A program made the translations under genes and the position numbers. Shown here piece after piece: positions 1-6,286 of a stretch of 9,379 bases of DNA. The stretch covers positions 1,356 to 10,734 of the forward strand of contig DJPC01000084.1 in the NCBI GenBank assembly GCA_002439665.1, given 5' to 3'. The notes beneath the pieces were generated by a model. It searched no databases. It had not been told where the DNA came from and was given only the letters and a program-made list of their open reading frames with translations. The stretch is from Dialister sp. UBA6422. GTDB taxonomy: Bacteria > Bacillota > Negativicutes > Veillonellales > Dialisteraceae. Each line of letters begins with the position of its first letter. Position 1 is the stretch's first letter.

Positions 1-765
1 AAACCGGCTATCAATCCGGGGCCCCAGATTATGCTGCGCTATGTTTATGAAGAGCTGGTGGGAAAAGACCATGGTTGTATTGTGACCATTTCAATTCCTA
101 AGGGAGAAGAATTGGCAAAGGAAACATTAAATCCTACCTTAGGCGTCATGGGCGGGATTTCTATTTTGGGGACCACCGGTATTGTGAAGCCTATGAGTGA
201 AGAAGCTTATAAGAAATCTTTAGCACCTCAAGTATCTGTGGTATGGGCCAGTGGTATTCGTACAGCTGTGCTTTGTCCAGGACGTATTGGTGAAACAGCG
301 GCCAAAATCATGGGTATCCCTCAGGATGCTATCATTGAGACCAGTAACTTTATTGGTTTTATGATGGAGCAGGCTGTAGCTGGTGGTTTCAAGAAAATGC
401 TTCTTATCGGTCATATGGGGAAATTAGTGAAGGTGGCTTCTGGCAGTTTTCACACCTATAACAGAAATAGTGATGGACGCATGGAGACCATGGCAGCCTA
501 TGCGGCTATGAATGGTGCTTCTACCGATGTGGTACGAGAAATTATGTGCTGTACCACCACCGATGGGGCAGCTACCATTGTTCATAGAGAAGGTCTAGAT
601 TGTATTTACAAAGAAATGGCAGAAAGAGCGCAGGTGCGTTCTGAACGCTACATTTTCGGTAAAGCAAAAATTGGCGTGATTTTTGCAGCTATGGATGGTA
701 CCATCCAAGCAGTGAGCAGCCATGCCAAGGAAATTCTGGAGGAAGAACATTGGAACATACATTGA
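1..765 (+). CDS. cbiD: Cobalt-precorrin-5B C1-methyltransferase CbiD (5'-truncated by window)
   Basis: CbiD uses S-adenosylmethionine to methylate C1 of cobalt-precorrin-5B, giving cobalt-precorrin-6A, in cytosolic anaerobic cobalamin synthesis (EC 2.1.1.195). The reading frame is open from base 1 and begins KPAINPGPQ, which matches the internal 'PAINP.P' motif of the family. The true start therefore lies upstream of the window. About 254 of the usual ~370 residues are visible. Other family signatures include NPTLGVMGGISILGTTGIV followed by PMSEEA, then SNFIGFM, LLIGHMGKLVKVASG and, shortly after, SDGRMETMA. CbiD is unrelated in fold to the other methyltransferases of the pathway, so these motifs are diagnostic. 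The gene ends at TGA 763-765 and overlaps cbiE by 16 bases. It is the first gene seen of the operon, whose promoter and any leader are outside the window. Confidence 0.95.
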   Translation, partial: KPAINPGPQIMLRYVYEELVGKDHGCIVTISIPKGEELAKETLNPTLGVMGGISILGTTGIVKPMSEEAYKKSLAPQVSVVWASGIRTAVLCPGRIGETAAKIMGIPQDAIIETSNFIGFMMEQAVAGGFKKMLLIGHMGKLVKVASGSFHTYNRNSDGRMETMAAYAAMNGASTDVVREIMCCTTTDGAATIVHREGLDCIYKEMAERAQVRSERYIFGKAKIGVIFAAMDGTIQAVSSHAKEILEEEHWNIH

Positions 766-1376
766 TTGTGGCTGGTATTGGCCCAGGAAATAGAGAGTAT
801 ATTCTTCCTAAGGCGTTGAAGGCCATTGAGGGGGCTCACTATTTAGTAGGCGGCCGCCGAGCTCTTTCTGATTATGCAAAGGAAGGACAGGAAACCTATC
901 CTATCACGGGTAAGCTTTCGCTTTTGGCTACATGGCTCGATGAGGCACTGACTAAAGATGATGTAGTGGTCATGGTAAGTGGTGATCCGGGATATTATAG
1001 CCTTCTTCCGTGGCTCAAAAAACGGTTTCCTTCTTATCCTTTGGAAGTGATTCCTGGTATTTCTTCTGTACAGGCTGCTTTTTGCCTGATACAGGAACCC
1101 TGGCAGGGGGCGCAGTGGCTTAGTTTCCATGGCCGCGTGCCAGAGGAAAAAGATACCCGCTATGAGGCAGGCAGAAAATTGGCATTTTTGACGGATCATG
1201 AACACAATCCTTCTTATATTGCCAAGTATCTGGTGGAGCGGGGATGGCCTGAGGAAACGAAGGCCTATGCCTCAGAACATATTTCTTATGAGAATCAGCA
1301 CATTGCTGGTTCTACTCTAAAAGAGCTTGCAACTCTTTCAGGATTTGGTGAATCTGTCATGGTGGTGATAGGCTAA
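750..1376 (+). CDS. cbiE: Cobalt-precorrin-7 C5-methyltransferase CbiE
   Basis: This SAM-dependent tetrapyrrole methylase adds the C5 methyl to cobalt-precorrin-7, giving cobalt-precorrin-8 (EC 2.1.1.289). The 208-residue product is the usual length of stand-alone CbiE. It shows the family motifs in order: GIGPG (residues 9-13), VGGRRAL (33-39), SGDPGYYSLL (77-86) and IPGISS (101-106). The start is a TTG at 750, chosen because GGAGG at 738-742 lies 7 bases upstream and because the first residues (MEHTLIVAGIGPG) match the family N-terminus. No ATG is available nearby. It overlaps the end of cbiD by 16 bases and its stop overlaps the cbiT start by one base, so the three genes are probably translationally coupled. 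In many species CbiE and CbiT are fused as CobL; here they are separate. Confidence 0.94.
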   Translation: MEHTLIVAGIGPGNREYILPKALKAIEGAHYLVGGRRALSDYAKEGQETYPITGKLSLLATWLDEALTKDDVVVMVSGDPGYYSLLPWLKKRFPSYPLEVIPGISSVQAAFCLIQEPWQGAQWLSFHGRVPEEKDTRYEAGRKLAFLTDHEHNPSYIAKYLVERGWPEETKAYASEHISYENQHIAGSTLKELATLSGFGESVMVVIG

Positions 1377-1948
1377 TGCAGTTTGGTATCAAAGATGAGG
1401 AGTTTATTCGGGGAAAGGTACCGATGACAAAAGCGGAAATTCGTGCCATGGTTATGGTCAAGGCAGGAATTAAAGAGGACGATATCGTTGTTGACATCGG
1501 TGCAGGTACAGGGTCTCTTTCTATTGAAGCGGCTCTTTGTGCAACAAAGGGAGAAGTGTATTCCATTGAAAGAAACTTGGAGGGCATCGAACTGATTCAT
1601 AGAAATATGGATAAGTTCGGTTGTCAGAATATCAAGACCATTGCAGGAACAGCACCAGAGGCTATGGATGCGTTGCCAGAAAAGGCAGACGTCATTATCA
1701 TTGGTGGTTCTTCTGGCAACATGCATGATATTTTGGATCGCGCAGAAGGGATGCTATCTTCTGGCGGACGTATAGTAGTGACTGCAGTGACTGTGGAAAC
1801 CACAGGGGAAGTGATGAGAGAATTTGAAAACCGCCCTTTTACTTTGGAAGGTTTTCAGATGCAGGTGAATCGGCTCAGAAAATTAGGGCATTACCATCTC
1901 TATGACCCTATGAGCCCTATTTTTATTTTTACAGCAGTGAAAAAGTGA
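1376..1948 (+). CDS. cbiT: Cobalt-precorrin-6B C15-methyltransferase (decarboxylating) CbiT
   Basis: CbiT methylates C15 of cobalt-precorrin-6B and decarboxylates the C12 acetate side chain, giving cobalt-precorrin-7, the substrate of CbiE (EC 2.1.1.196). Unlike its neighbours it has a class I Rossmann methyltransferase fold. The SAM-binding glycine-rich loop is DIGAGTGSLSIEAA at residues 40-53, with the acidic end of strand 2 at YSIERN (62-67). The N-terminal VPMTKAEIRA (residues 15-24) is a CbiT hallmark. The length of 190 residues is normal. ATG 1376 overlaps the cbiE stop (TAATG). The TGA stop at 1946-1948 lies inside the first GTGACTAG unit of the downstream repeat, so the repeat appears to supply the end of the gene. 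Confidence 0.94.
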   Translation: MQFGIKDEEFIRGKVPMTKAEIRAMVMVKAGIKEDDIVVDIGAGTGSLSIEAALCATKGEVYSIERNLEGIELIHRNMDKFGCQNIKTIAGTAPEAMDALPEKADVIIIGGSSGNMHDILDRAEGMLSSGGRIVVTAVTVETTGEVMREFENRPFTLEGFQMQVNRLRKLGHYHLYDPMSPIFIFTAVKK

Positions 1949-2021
1949 CTAGGTGACTAGTGGCTGGTGACTAGGCATACACAAATATTTCCAGTCACCA
2001 GTTTACCAGTCACGAGTCACC
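1945..2021 (+). repeat. GTGACTRG-unit hairpin repeat, copy 1 (upstream of cbiF)
   Basis: The left arm (1945-1975) holds GTGACTAG units at 1945-1952, 1953-1960 and 1967-1974. The right arm (1991-2021) holds the inverted units CCAGTCACCAG and ACCAGTCAC, then GAGTCACC. The inner stem pairs CTGGTGACTAGG (1964-1975) with CCAGTCACCAG (1991-2001), with one bulged A, around a 15-base loop. The outer part pairs less perfectly. It ends 11 bases before the cbiF Shine-Dalgarno sequence. Units of the same type recur at 2819-2890. The rare tetranucleotide CTAG occurs in every left-arm unit. It probably forms an RNA hairpin inside the operon message. The function is unknown; it could be a REP-like dispersed element, an mRNA-stability element or an attenuator. 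Confidence 0.8.
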
Positions 2022-2043
2022 TATATAATATGAGGAGGAAACT

Positions 2044-2817
2044 ATGATGGGAAAATTGTATTTTATTGGTGCAGGTCCTGGAGACCCAGAACTTATTACT
2101 GTCAAAGGTCAGCGTCTGATTGGTGAAGCTGATGTCATTATCTATGCTGGCTCTTTAGTGAATCCAGAAATTTTAAAATATGGTAAAAAAGGTGCTGAAG
2201 TATATAATAGTGCGACCATGAATTTGGACGAAGTGCTGAAAGTAGAAAACGAAGCACTCAAGGCTGGCAAGATGGTGGCTCGTGTACACACAGGTGACCC
2301 GGCTATTTATGGAGCTATCCAGGAACAGATGGATGGACTTCGTGCAGCTGGCATCAAAGAAGACCAGTTTGAAGTCATTCCGGGGGTCAGCTCTTTCTTG
2401 GCTACTGCAGCTGCTTTGAAGCAGGAATATACACTGCCAAGTATTTCGCAGACAGTTATCATCACTCGTATGGAAGGCCGCACACCGGTACCTCCGAAAG
2501 AAAAATTAGCTCTCTTGGCAGCACATCAGGCTACTATGTGCATTTTCCTTTCCGTTCAGGCTATTGATAAGGTTATGGCAACCTTAAAAGATGGTGGATA
2601 TCCAGGAGACACTCCTGTAGCTATTGTGGCTCGCGCTACTTGGCCAGACCAGAGAATTTTCCGTGGCACCATTGATACCATTGCAGATATTCTTCATAAA
2701 GCTGGCGTTGTTCGTCAGGCTATGATTGTGGTAGGTAAAGTATTGGACACTGATTATGAATTGTCCAAGCTTTATGATAGCAAATTTACCACTATGTTCA
2801 GAAAAGGAACGGACTGA
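2044..2817 (+). CDS. cbiF: Cobalt-precorrin-4 C11-methyltransferase CbiF
   Basis: CbiF (the CobM homologue) methylates C11 of cobalt-precorrin-4, giving cobalt-precorrin-5A, the substrate of CbiG (EC 2.1.1.271). The 257-residue product is of normal length for the tetrapyrrole methylase fold. It shows GAGPGDPELIT (residues 9-19), YAGSLVNPEIL (34-44), HTGDPAIYGAIQEQM (82-96), IPGVSS (112-117) and TRMEGRTPVP (141-150). The combination of YAGSLVNP and the TRxEGRTPxP segment separates CbiF from CbiL, CbiH and CbiE. Two ATGs lie side by side. The one at 2044 is 5 bases after AGGAGG (2033-2038) and the one at 2047 is 8 bases after it, so the protein may start MGKLYF at 2047. Uniquely in this operon, the gene overlaps neither neighbour and is flanked on both sides by related hairpin repeats. 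Confidence 0.95.
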   Translation: MMGKLYFIGAGPGDPELITVKGQRLIGEADVIIYAGSLVNPEILKYGKKGAEVYNSATMNLDEVLKVENEALKAGKMVARVHTGDPAIYGAIQEQMDGLRAAGIKEDQFEVIPGVSSFLATAAALKQEYTLPSISQTVIITRMEGRTPVPPKEKLALLAAHQATMCIFLSVQAIDKVMATLKDGGYPGDTPVAIVARATWPDQRIFRGTIDTIADILHKAGVVRQAMIVVGKVLDTDYELSKLYDSKFTTMFRKGTD

Positions 2818-2818
2818 T

Positions 2819-2890
2819 TGGTTGGTGACTAGTGGTTGGTAGACTGGTGACTGGGACACGCTTCCCCTAATCACCAGTCACAAGTCATCA
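2819..2890 (+). repeat. GTGACTRG-unit hairpin repeat, copy 2 (between cbiF and cbiG)
   Basis: The left arm contains GTGACTAG (2825-2832), TGGTTGGT (2833-2840) and ACTGGTGACTGGG (2843-2855). The right arm contains CACCAGTCAC (2872-2881) and AGTCATCA (2883-2890). The core stem pairs 2842-2855 with 2866-2879 (12 of 14 positions Watson-Crick, plus one G-U) around a 10-base loop. An alternative register pairs the outer left unit TGGTGACTAGTGG with the end of the right arm. It shares unit sequence, orientation and design with the repeat at 1945-2021 but has diverged in unit number and loop. It starts one base after the cbiF stop and ends just before the cbiG ribosome binding site. Confidence 0.78.
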
Positions 2891-2894
2891 AAGA

Positions 2895-2900
2895 GAGGTG
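2895..2900 (+). promoter_or_regulatory. Ribosome binding site deciding the cbiG start
   Basis: GAGGTG at 2895-2900 lies 6 bases before ATG 2907. The in-frame GTG at 2898 is part of this site and so cannot sensibly be the initiation codon. This places the CbiG start at 2907 (MRYAIISVSKAG). Confidence 0.75.
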
Positions 2901-2906
2901 AAACCT

Positions 2907-4001
2907 ATGCGTTACGCCATTATTTCTGTTTCAAAGGCCGGGGCTCTCTTAGGTGCCAAAGTCAAGGCCGGTATTGCCGGCGAGGGTACTTTGTATGAAA
3001 GAAAAGGTTCTGAAAGTGGTAAGCAAGCTGCATACTTTAATCGTACACTGGCTTTGACTGCAGAGATCTTTACTAAATATGATGGGATTCTTTTCATTAT
3101 GGCTAGCGGTATTGCCGTCCGGGCTATTGCGCCCCATGTGGTAAGTAAGGCATCAGACCCTGCTATCCTTGTGATGGATGAATGCGGGCACCATTGTATT
3201 TCTCTTCTGTCGGGTCATTTAGGTGGTGCCAATGCTTGGGCCAGAGAAGTCGCTTCTGCTGTTGGTGCAGATCCAGTGATTACGACAGCTACCGATGTTC
3301 ATGAGCGTAGGGCACCGGATGATATAGCTAGAGAATTGATGATGCGAGTCGAACCTTTGGGAGCCTTAAAACCGGTCAATAGCATCATTGCAGAAGGCAA
3401 ACGGTTTGTTTGGTTTTTAGATATGGATATGGAAGGGGCAGAATCCATTGGGAAACGCCTTAGAAAAAAAGGAATTTTCTGGACGCCTCTCTCTGAAAGA
3501 CAAGAAACATCCTATGATGGTTGTGCCATCATTTCAAATACGCATATAGTTCTAAGAAAGCCCTTTGTGTGTCTTAGACCGAAAAATCTTTTTGTCGGAA
3601 TCGGATGCAAAAGGGGAACATCAGAAGAGCTCATTCGAAGTGCTTATGAAGGGGCTTTAAAAAAAGCAGGGGCTTATGGATACCAGGTGGCCTCTTTGGC
3701 CAGTGTGGATCTTAAAGCTGATGAAAAAGGATTGCTAGATTTTGCTAATTCTATGAATCTGCCTATTCATTTTTATAAAGCAGAGGAGCTAAAAAAGATC
3801 TCCGATGAATATGGCTTAACTGTTTCTAAATTTGTAGAGAAAACGATAGGAGTGGGAAACGTATGTCAATCAGCAGCGTTAATGGAATCAATGAAGGGAA
3901 AAACGCTTCTGCCGAAAACGAAGTTTGTCAGTGCAACGGTGGCAATTGCTCTGGGATTGTCCGGGTCATCGGTATCGGACCGGGTCATGAAGAAGAAATG
4001 A
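2907..4001 (+). CDS. cbiG: Cobalt-precorrin-5A hydrolase CbiG
   Basis: CbiG opens the ring-A delta-lactone of cobalt-precorrin-5A and releases the extruded C20 carbon as acetaldehyde, giving cobalt-precorrin-5B for CbiD (EC 3.7.1.12). The 364 residues show the three-part family layout. The N-terminal domain carries SGIAVRAIAP (67-76), DPAILVMDECG (84-94) and SLLSGHLGGAN (99-109). A variable middle follows to about residue 225. The C-terminal CobE-like domain begins LFVGIGCKRGT (228-238) and closes with QSAALMES (321-328), LLPKTKF (334-340) and ATVAIA (343-348). The ATG at 2907 is preferred over GTG 2898, which lies inside the ribosome binding site. The last 46 residues are encoded in DNA that also codes for CbiH in another frame. 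The final 15 residues, after ATVAIAL, look unlike the family and may be an overprinted tail. Confidence 0.94.
   Translation: MRYAIISVSKAGALLGAKVKAGIAGEGTLYERKGSESGKQAAYFNRTLALTAEIFTKYDGILFIMASGIAVRAIAPHVVSKASDPAILVMDECGHHCISLLSGHLGGANAWAREVASAVGADPVITTATDVHERRAPDDIARELMMRVEPLGALKPVNSIIAEGKRFVWFLDMDMEGAESIGKRLRKKGIFWTPLSERQETSYDGCAIISNTHIVLRKPFVCLRPKNLFVGIGCKRGTSEELIRSAYEGALKKAGAYGYQVASLASVDLKADEKGLLDFANSMNLPIHFYKAEELKKISDEYGLTVSKFVEKTIGVGNVCQSAALMESMKGKTLLPKTKFVSATVAIALGLSGSSVSDRVMKKK
3848..3852 (+). promoter_or_regulatory. Ribosome binding site inside cbiG for cbiH
   Basis: AGGAG at 3848-3852 lies 10 bases before ATG 3863, within cbiG coding sequence. It supports translation of cbiH from 3863 despite the 139-base overlap. 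No other ATG, GTG or TTG occurs in the cbiH frame between 3863 and the start of the conserved domain (about 3956-3965). Confidence 0.6.
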
Positions 4002-4687
4002 CCCCCAAAGCTATCAAAGCTATGGAAGAATCTGATATTATTGTAGGTTACAATACATATATTGCTTTAGTGAAAGATTTGATTGGCGATAAAGAAGTCG
4101 TAGGAAATGGTATGCGACAGGAAGTGGATCGATGCCGCAAAGCAGTCGAACTAGCCACAGAAGGTCATAAAGTAGCAGTCATTTCTTCTGGTGATCCAGG
4201 TGTATATGGCATGGCAGGTCTGGTACTGGAACTGATTCAAAAGGTAGAAAAAGAAAAGCGTCCGGAATGTGAAGTGATTCCTGGCCTTACGGCAGCCAAT
4301 ACTTCTGCAGCAGCTTTAGGCGCACCGCTTATGCACGACTATGCTGTTATTTCTCTTTCTGACCTTATGACCCCATGGGATCAAATTAAAAAGAGAGCGG
4401 CTTTGGCAGCAGAAGGGGATTTCGTTATTGCCATTTACAATCCAAAGAGCCGCGGTCGTGCGACTTACTTGGATGAAATCCGTGATATTGTACTGAAATA
4501 CAGAAAGCCAGAAACCCCAGTAGGCATTGTAAGAAAAGCAGGCCGCCCAGGGATGAATTGGACGATTACCACATTGGAAAAATTACCTGAGGAACATGTA
4601 GATATGCAGTCTACTGTTATTATCGGTAAGAGTACCACCTTTGTCGCTGATGGCAAAATGATTACTCCAAGGGGGTATAAGGCTTGA
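3863..4687 (+). CDS. cbiH: Cobalt-factor III / precorrin-3B C17-methyltransferase CbiH
   Basis: CbiH (the CobJ homologue) methylates C17 of cobalt-factor III and drives ring contraction, giving cobalt-precorrin-4 (EC 2.1.1.272/2.1.1.131). Within its 274 residues the tetrapyrrole methylase motifs are clear: VIGIGPGH (35-42), VGYNTY (61-66), SGDPGVYGMAG (109-119), VIPGLTAANTSAA (138-150), HDYAVISLSDLMTPW (158-172) and YNPKSRGR (192-199). The conserved domain starts near residue 32, so the first ~31 residues are an extra, low-complexity N-terminus containing C22, C24 and C29 (CQCNGGNC). That extension lies entirely inside the 3' end of cbiG, in a different frame. The start at 3863 is the only canonical one and has an AGGAG site upstream. 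Some CbiH proteins carry an Fe-S domain at the other (C-terminal) end; none is present here. It overlaps cbiJ by four bases. Confidence 0.93.
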   Translation: MSISSVNGINEGKNASAENEVCQCNGGNCSGIVRVIGIGPGHEEEMTPKAIKAMEESDIIVGYNTYIALVKDLIGDKEVVGNGMRQEVDRCRKAVELATEGHKVAVISSGDPGVYGMAGLVLELIQKVEKEKRPECEVIPGLTAANTSAAALGAPLMHDYAVISLSDLMTPWDQIKKRAALAAEGDFVIAIYNPKSRGRATYLDEIRDIVLKYRKPETPVGIVRKAGRPGMNWTITTLEKLPEEHVDMQSTVIIGKSTTFVADGKMITPRGYKA

Positions 4688-5484
4688 TTTGGATTATTTC
4701 CGGAACCCAGGACGGTAGAGAAATCGGCGCTAAGTTGGCTGACCGGGAACAGGGAAGGCCAGAAGGTGAGAGGGAAGACATCCTAATGACTGTGGTGAGT
4801 CAATATGGTAAAGTATTGGCTCAGCATAAAGGGCTCGATATTGAAGTAGGGCGCTTTACAAAAGAAGATATGATCCGTGTCATTAAGGAAAAAGAAATCA
4901 CTCTGATCTTAGATGCTAGTCATCCTTATGCTGCCATTGTATCTGAGACAGCTTATGAAGCATGCAAGGAAACAGGCATCGATTATGTTCGCTATGAACG
5001 GGCAGAAATTCCACTCCCACTGTATGATAAGCTCTATCATGCCAAGGATGAATTTGAAGCCGCTGATTTAGCAGGAAAATTGGGAAATAGTGTGCTTCTT
5101 ACCACTGGATCCAAAACCCTTTCCACCTTTGTTCATGCGAAAGCTCTGGAAGGAAAAACTATTTGGGCCAGAGTACTTCCTACCTCTGGTGTCATCAAAA
5201 TGTGCGAAGACATGGGGATGAAAGCTAAAAACATCATAGCCATTCAAGGGCCATTTTCTTATGAAATGAACTTGGCGATGATCCGTGATTACCACGCTGA
5301 TGTGATGGTGACCAAAAATAGCGGTCTCATTGGTGGTAGCGATACCAAGCTGAAAGCCGCTATGGATGCTGGTGTTTCTGTCATTGTGATTGATAAACCC
5401 AAAGCCAAACTGGAAGGTGTGCCGGTATTTCATTCGCCGGAAGCTGTCCTGAATTATATGGAGGAACATTATGGAATTCATTAA
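4684..5484 (+). CDS. cbiJ: Cobalt-precorrin-6A reductase CbiJ
   Basis: CbiJ (the CobK homologue) reduces the macrocycle of cobalt-precorrin-6A with NAD(P)H, giving cobalt-precorrin-6B for CbiT (EC 1.3.1.106). The 266 residues match the family length. They show an N-terminal nucleotide-binding SGTQDGRE (6-13), DASHPYA (77-83), RYER (103-106), TTGSKTL (140-146), RVLP (163-166), QGPFS (188-192) and VTKNSG (209-214). The start is TTG 4684, which overlaps the cbiH stop as TTGA and has AAGGGGG (4669-4675) 8 bases upstream. The next in-frame ATG (4786) would remove the SGTxDGR motif, so TTG is well supported. A short charged segment (about residues 20-33, REQGRPEGERED) lies between the first helix and the next strand and may be lineage-specific. 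Confidence 0.93.
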   Translation: MIWIISGTQDGREIGAKLADREQGRPEGEREDILMTVVSQYGKVLAQHKGLDIEVGRFTKEDMIRVIKEKEITLILDASHPYAAIVSETAYEACKETGIDYVRYERAEIPLPLYDKLYHAKDEFEAADLAGKLGNSVLLTTGSKTLSTFVHAKALEGKTIWARVLPTSGVIKMCEDMGMKAKNIIAIQGPFSYEMNLAMIRDYHADVMVTKNSGLIGGSDTKLKAAMDAGVSVIVIDKPKAKLEGVPVFHSPEAVLNYMEEHYGIH

Positions 5485-6136
5485 AAGTCCAAAAGCTATT
5501 GAAGACAAAAGTATGGATCTCATCAATCCGTTTATTATGGATATCGACCTGACTCCTGAAGAAGTCACTGTGTACTCTCGCATGATTCATGCTTCTGGAG
5601 ATGTAGACTATGGTCATCTCATTCAGACAAGTAAAGGAGCCGTAGCAGCAGGTATTGAAGCTCTGTCCAAGGGTTGTAATATTTACACAGATGTGAATAT
5701 GGTCAAAGCAGGTATCAATAAGAATGCTCTCCATGCTCTGGGAAGTGAAGTTTTCTGCCGTGTTTCCGATCCAGAAATCGCAGCCATTGCTAAAGAAAAA
5801 GGCATTGCGCGTTCCATGGCGGCTATGAACTCCTTTGGTACGGATCTCAATGGTTCCATCATCGCTGTAGGGAATGCTCCTACCGCACTGTATGAAGCCA
5901 TTAGAATGGTAGAAGAAGATGGAATCAAACCGGCTCTTATTATTGGTATCCCTGTAGGATTTGTAGGTGCTGCTGATTCTAAAGAACAGTTGGTACGCCG
6001 CGCACCTTGTCCTTTCATTACCGTAAGAGGCACCAAAGGTGGCAGCTCCATTGTGGCTTCCTGCGTCAATGCCCTTATGTATAACTTGGTGAAACGGGAT
6101 AACAACATGCTCTTTGTGCAAGGGAAAAAGGAATAA
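5471..6136 (+). CDS. cbiC: Cobalt-precorrin-8 methylmutase CbiC
   Basis: CbiC (the CobH homologue) moves the methyl group from C11 to C12 of cobalt-precorrin-8, giving cobyrinic acid (EC 5.4.99.60). This is the final step of corrin formation and precedes amidation by CbiA. The 221-residue product shows YSRMIHASGDVDY (35-47) with the catalytic histidine at H40, TDVNMVKAGI (73-82), NAPTALY (135-141), IGIPVGFVGAADSKE (158-172) and RGTKGGSSIVAS (186-197). ATG 5471 lies 6 bases after GGAGG (5460-5464) and overlaps the end of cbiJ by 14 bases. It is the last gene of the visible cbi run, and a 279-base non-coding stretch follows. Confidence 0.95.
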   Translation: MEFIKSPKAIEDKSMDLINPFIMDIDLTPEEVTVYSRMIHASGDVDYGHLIQTSKGAVAAGIEALSKGCNIYTDVNMVKAGINKNALHALGSEVFCRVSDPEIAAIAKEKGIARSMAAMNSFGTDLNGSIIAVGNAPTALYEAIRMVEEDGIKPALIIGIPVGFVGAADSKEQLVRRAPCPFITVRGTKGGSSIVASCVNALMYNLVKRDNNMLFVQGKKE

Positions 6137-6225
6137 GAAGATTTCTATATTTTCTAGTTTACTGTTATGTAGGTATTCGTTCATACTACTAGTGGTTTCG
6201 TGTTTATAACTCATCACAAATTTCC

Positions 6226-6253
6226 TTGTATTAGGAAAATAAAATGGTATAAT
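6226..6253 (+). promoter_or_regulatory. Putative sigma-70 type promoter upstream of the transporter genes
   Basis: A perfect -10 box, TATAAT (6248-6253), follows a weak -35, TTGTAT (6226-6231), at 16 bases. The -35 lies in a small palindrome, TTTCCT-6-AGGAAA (6221-6238). Transcription would begin near 6260, at the edge of the TGATAATCTTATCA palindrome. The weak -35 and the terminator just downstream keep confidence modest. Confidence 0.4.
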
Positions 6254-6263
6254 TAAATATAAC

Positions 6264-6277
6264 TGATAATCTTATCA
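6264..6277. promoter_or_regulatory. Operator-like palindrome, possibly Fur-family
   Basis: TGATAATCTTATCA is a perfect 6-2-6 inverted repeat lying 10 bases after the TATAAT box, over the expected transcription start. It resembles the 7-1-7 Fur-family site (TGATAATnATTATCA) with one base missing. A repressor site here would suit a metal-chelate transporter. The Fur assignment is an inference; the palindrome itself is plain in the sequence. Confidence 0.4.
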
Positions 6278-6286
6278 CTTCTGATT

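Noticed and set aside
1945..2021. CRISPR-like array from the repeated GTGACTAG units
   Set aside because: Units are short, adjoining or inverted, with no regular unique spacers; they form a hairpin rather than a direct-repeat array.
2002..2029. Promoter-like pair TTTACC-16-TATAAT upstream of cbiF
   Set aside because: Transcription would begin around 2036, inside the AGGAGG site, leaving no usable ribosome binding site; the -35 is part of the repeat arm.
2898..2906. GTG at 2898 as the cbiG start (MKPMRYA...)
   Set aside because: The GTG is part of the Shine-Dalgarno sequence GAGGTG for ATG 2907, and CbiG proteins normally begin close to the RYAIIS strand.
3940..4001. Programmed frameshift fusing CbiG to CbiH
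   Set aside because: A shift would have to occur before the CbiH domain begins near 3956; I see no slippery heptamer there, and cbiH has its own start and ribosome binding site. The AAGAAGAAA run before the cbiG stop lies too far inside cbiH.
6183..6216. Possible third, decayed copy of the repeat (ACTAGTGGTTTCGTG...ACTCATCAC)
   Set aside because: Only ACTAGTGG and a weak inverted end resemble the units; without a genome-wide comparison this is within chance.
5381..6217. Long minus-strand open frame opposite cbiJ/cbiC
   Set aside because: It runs antisense to two well-supported genes, has no family motifs and reads as biased shadow composition (many H, S, F and N residues).
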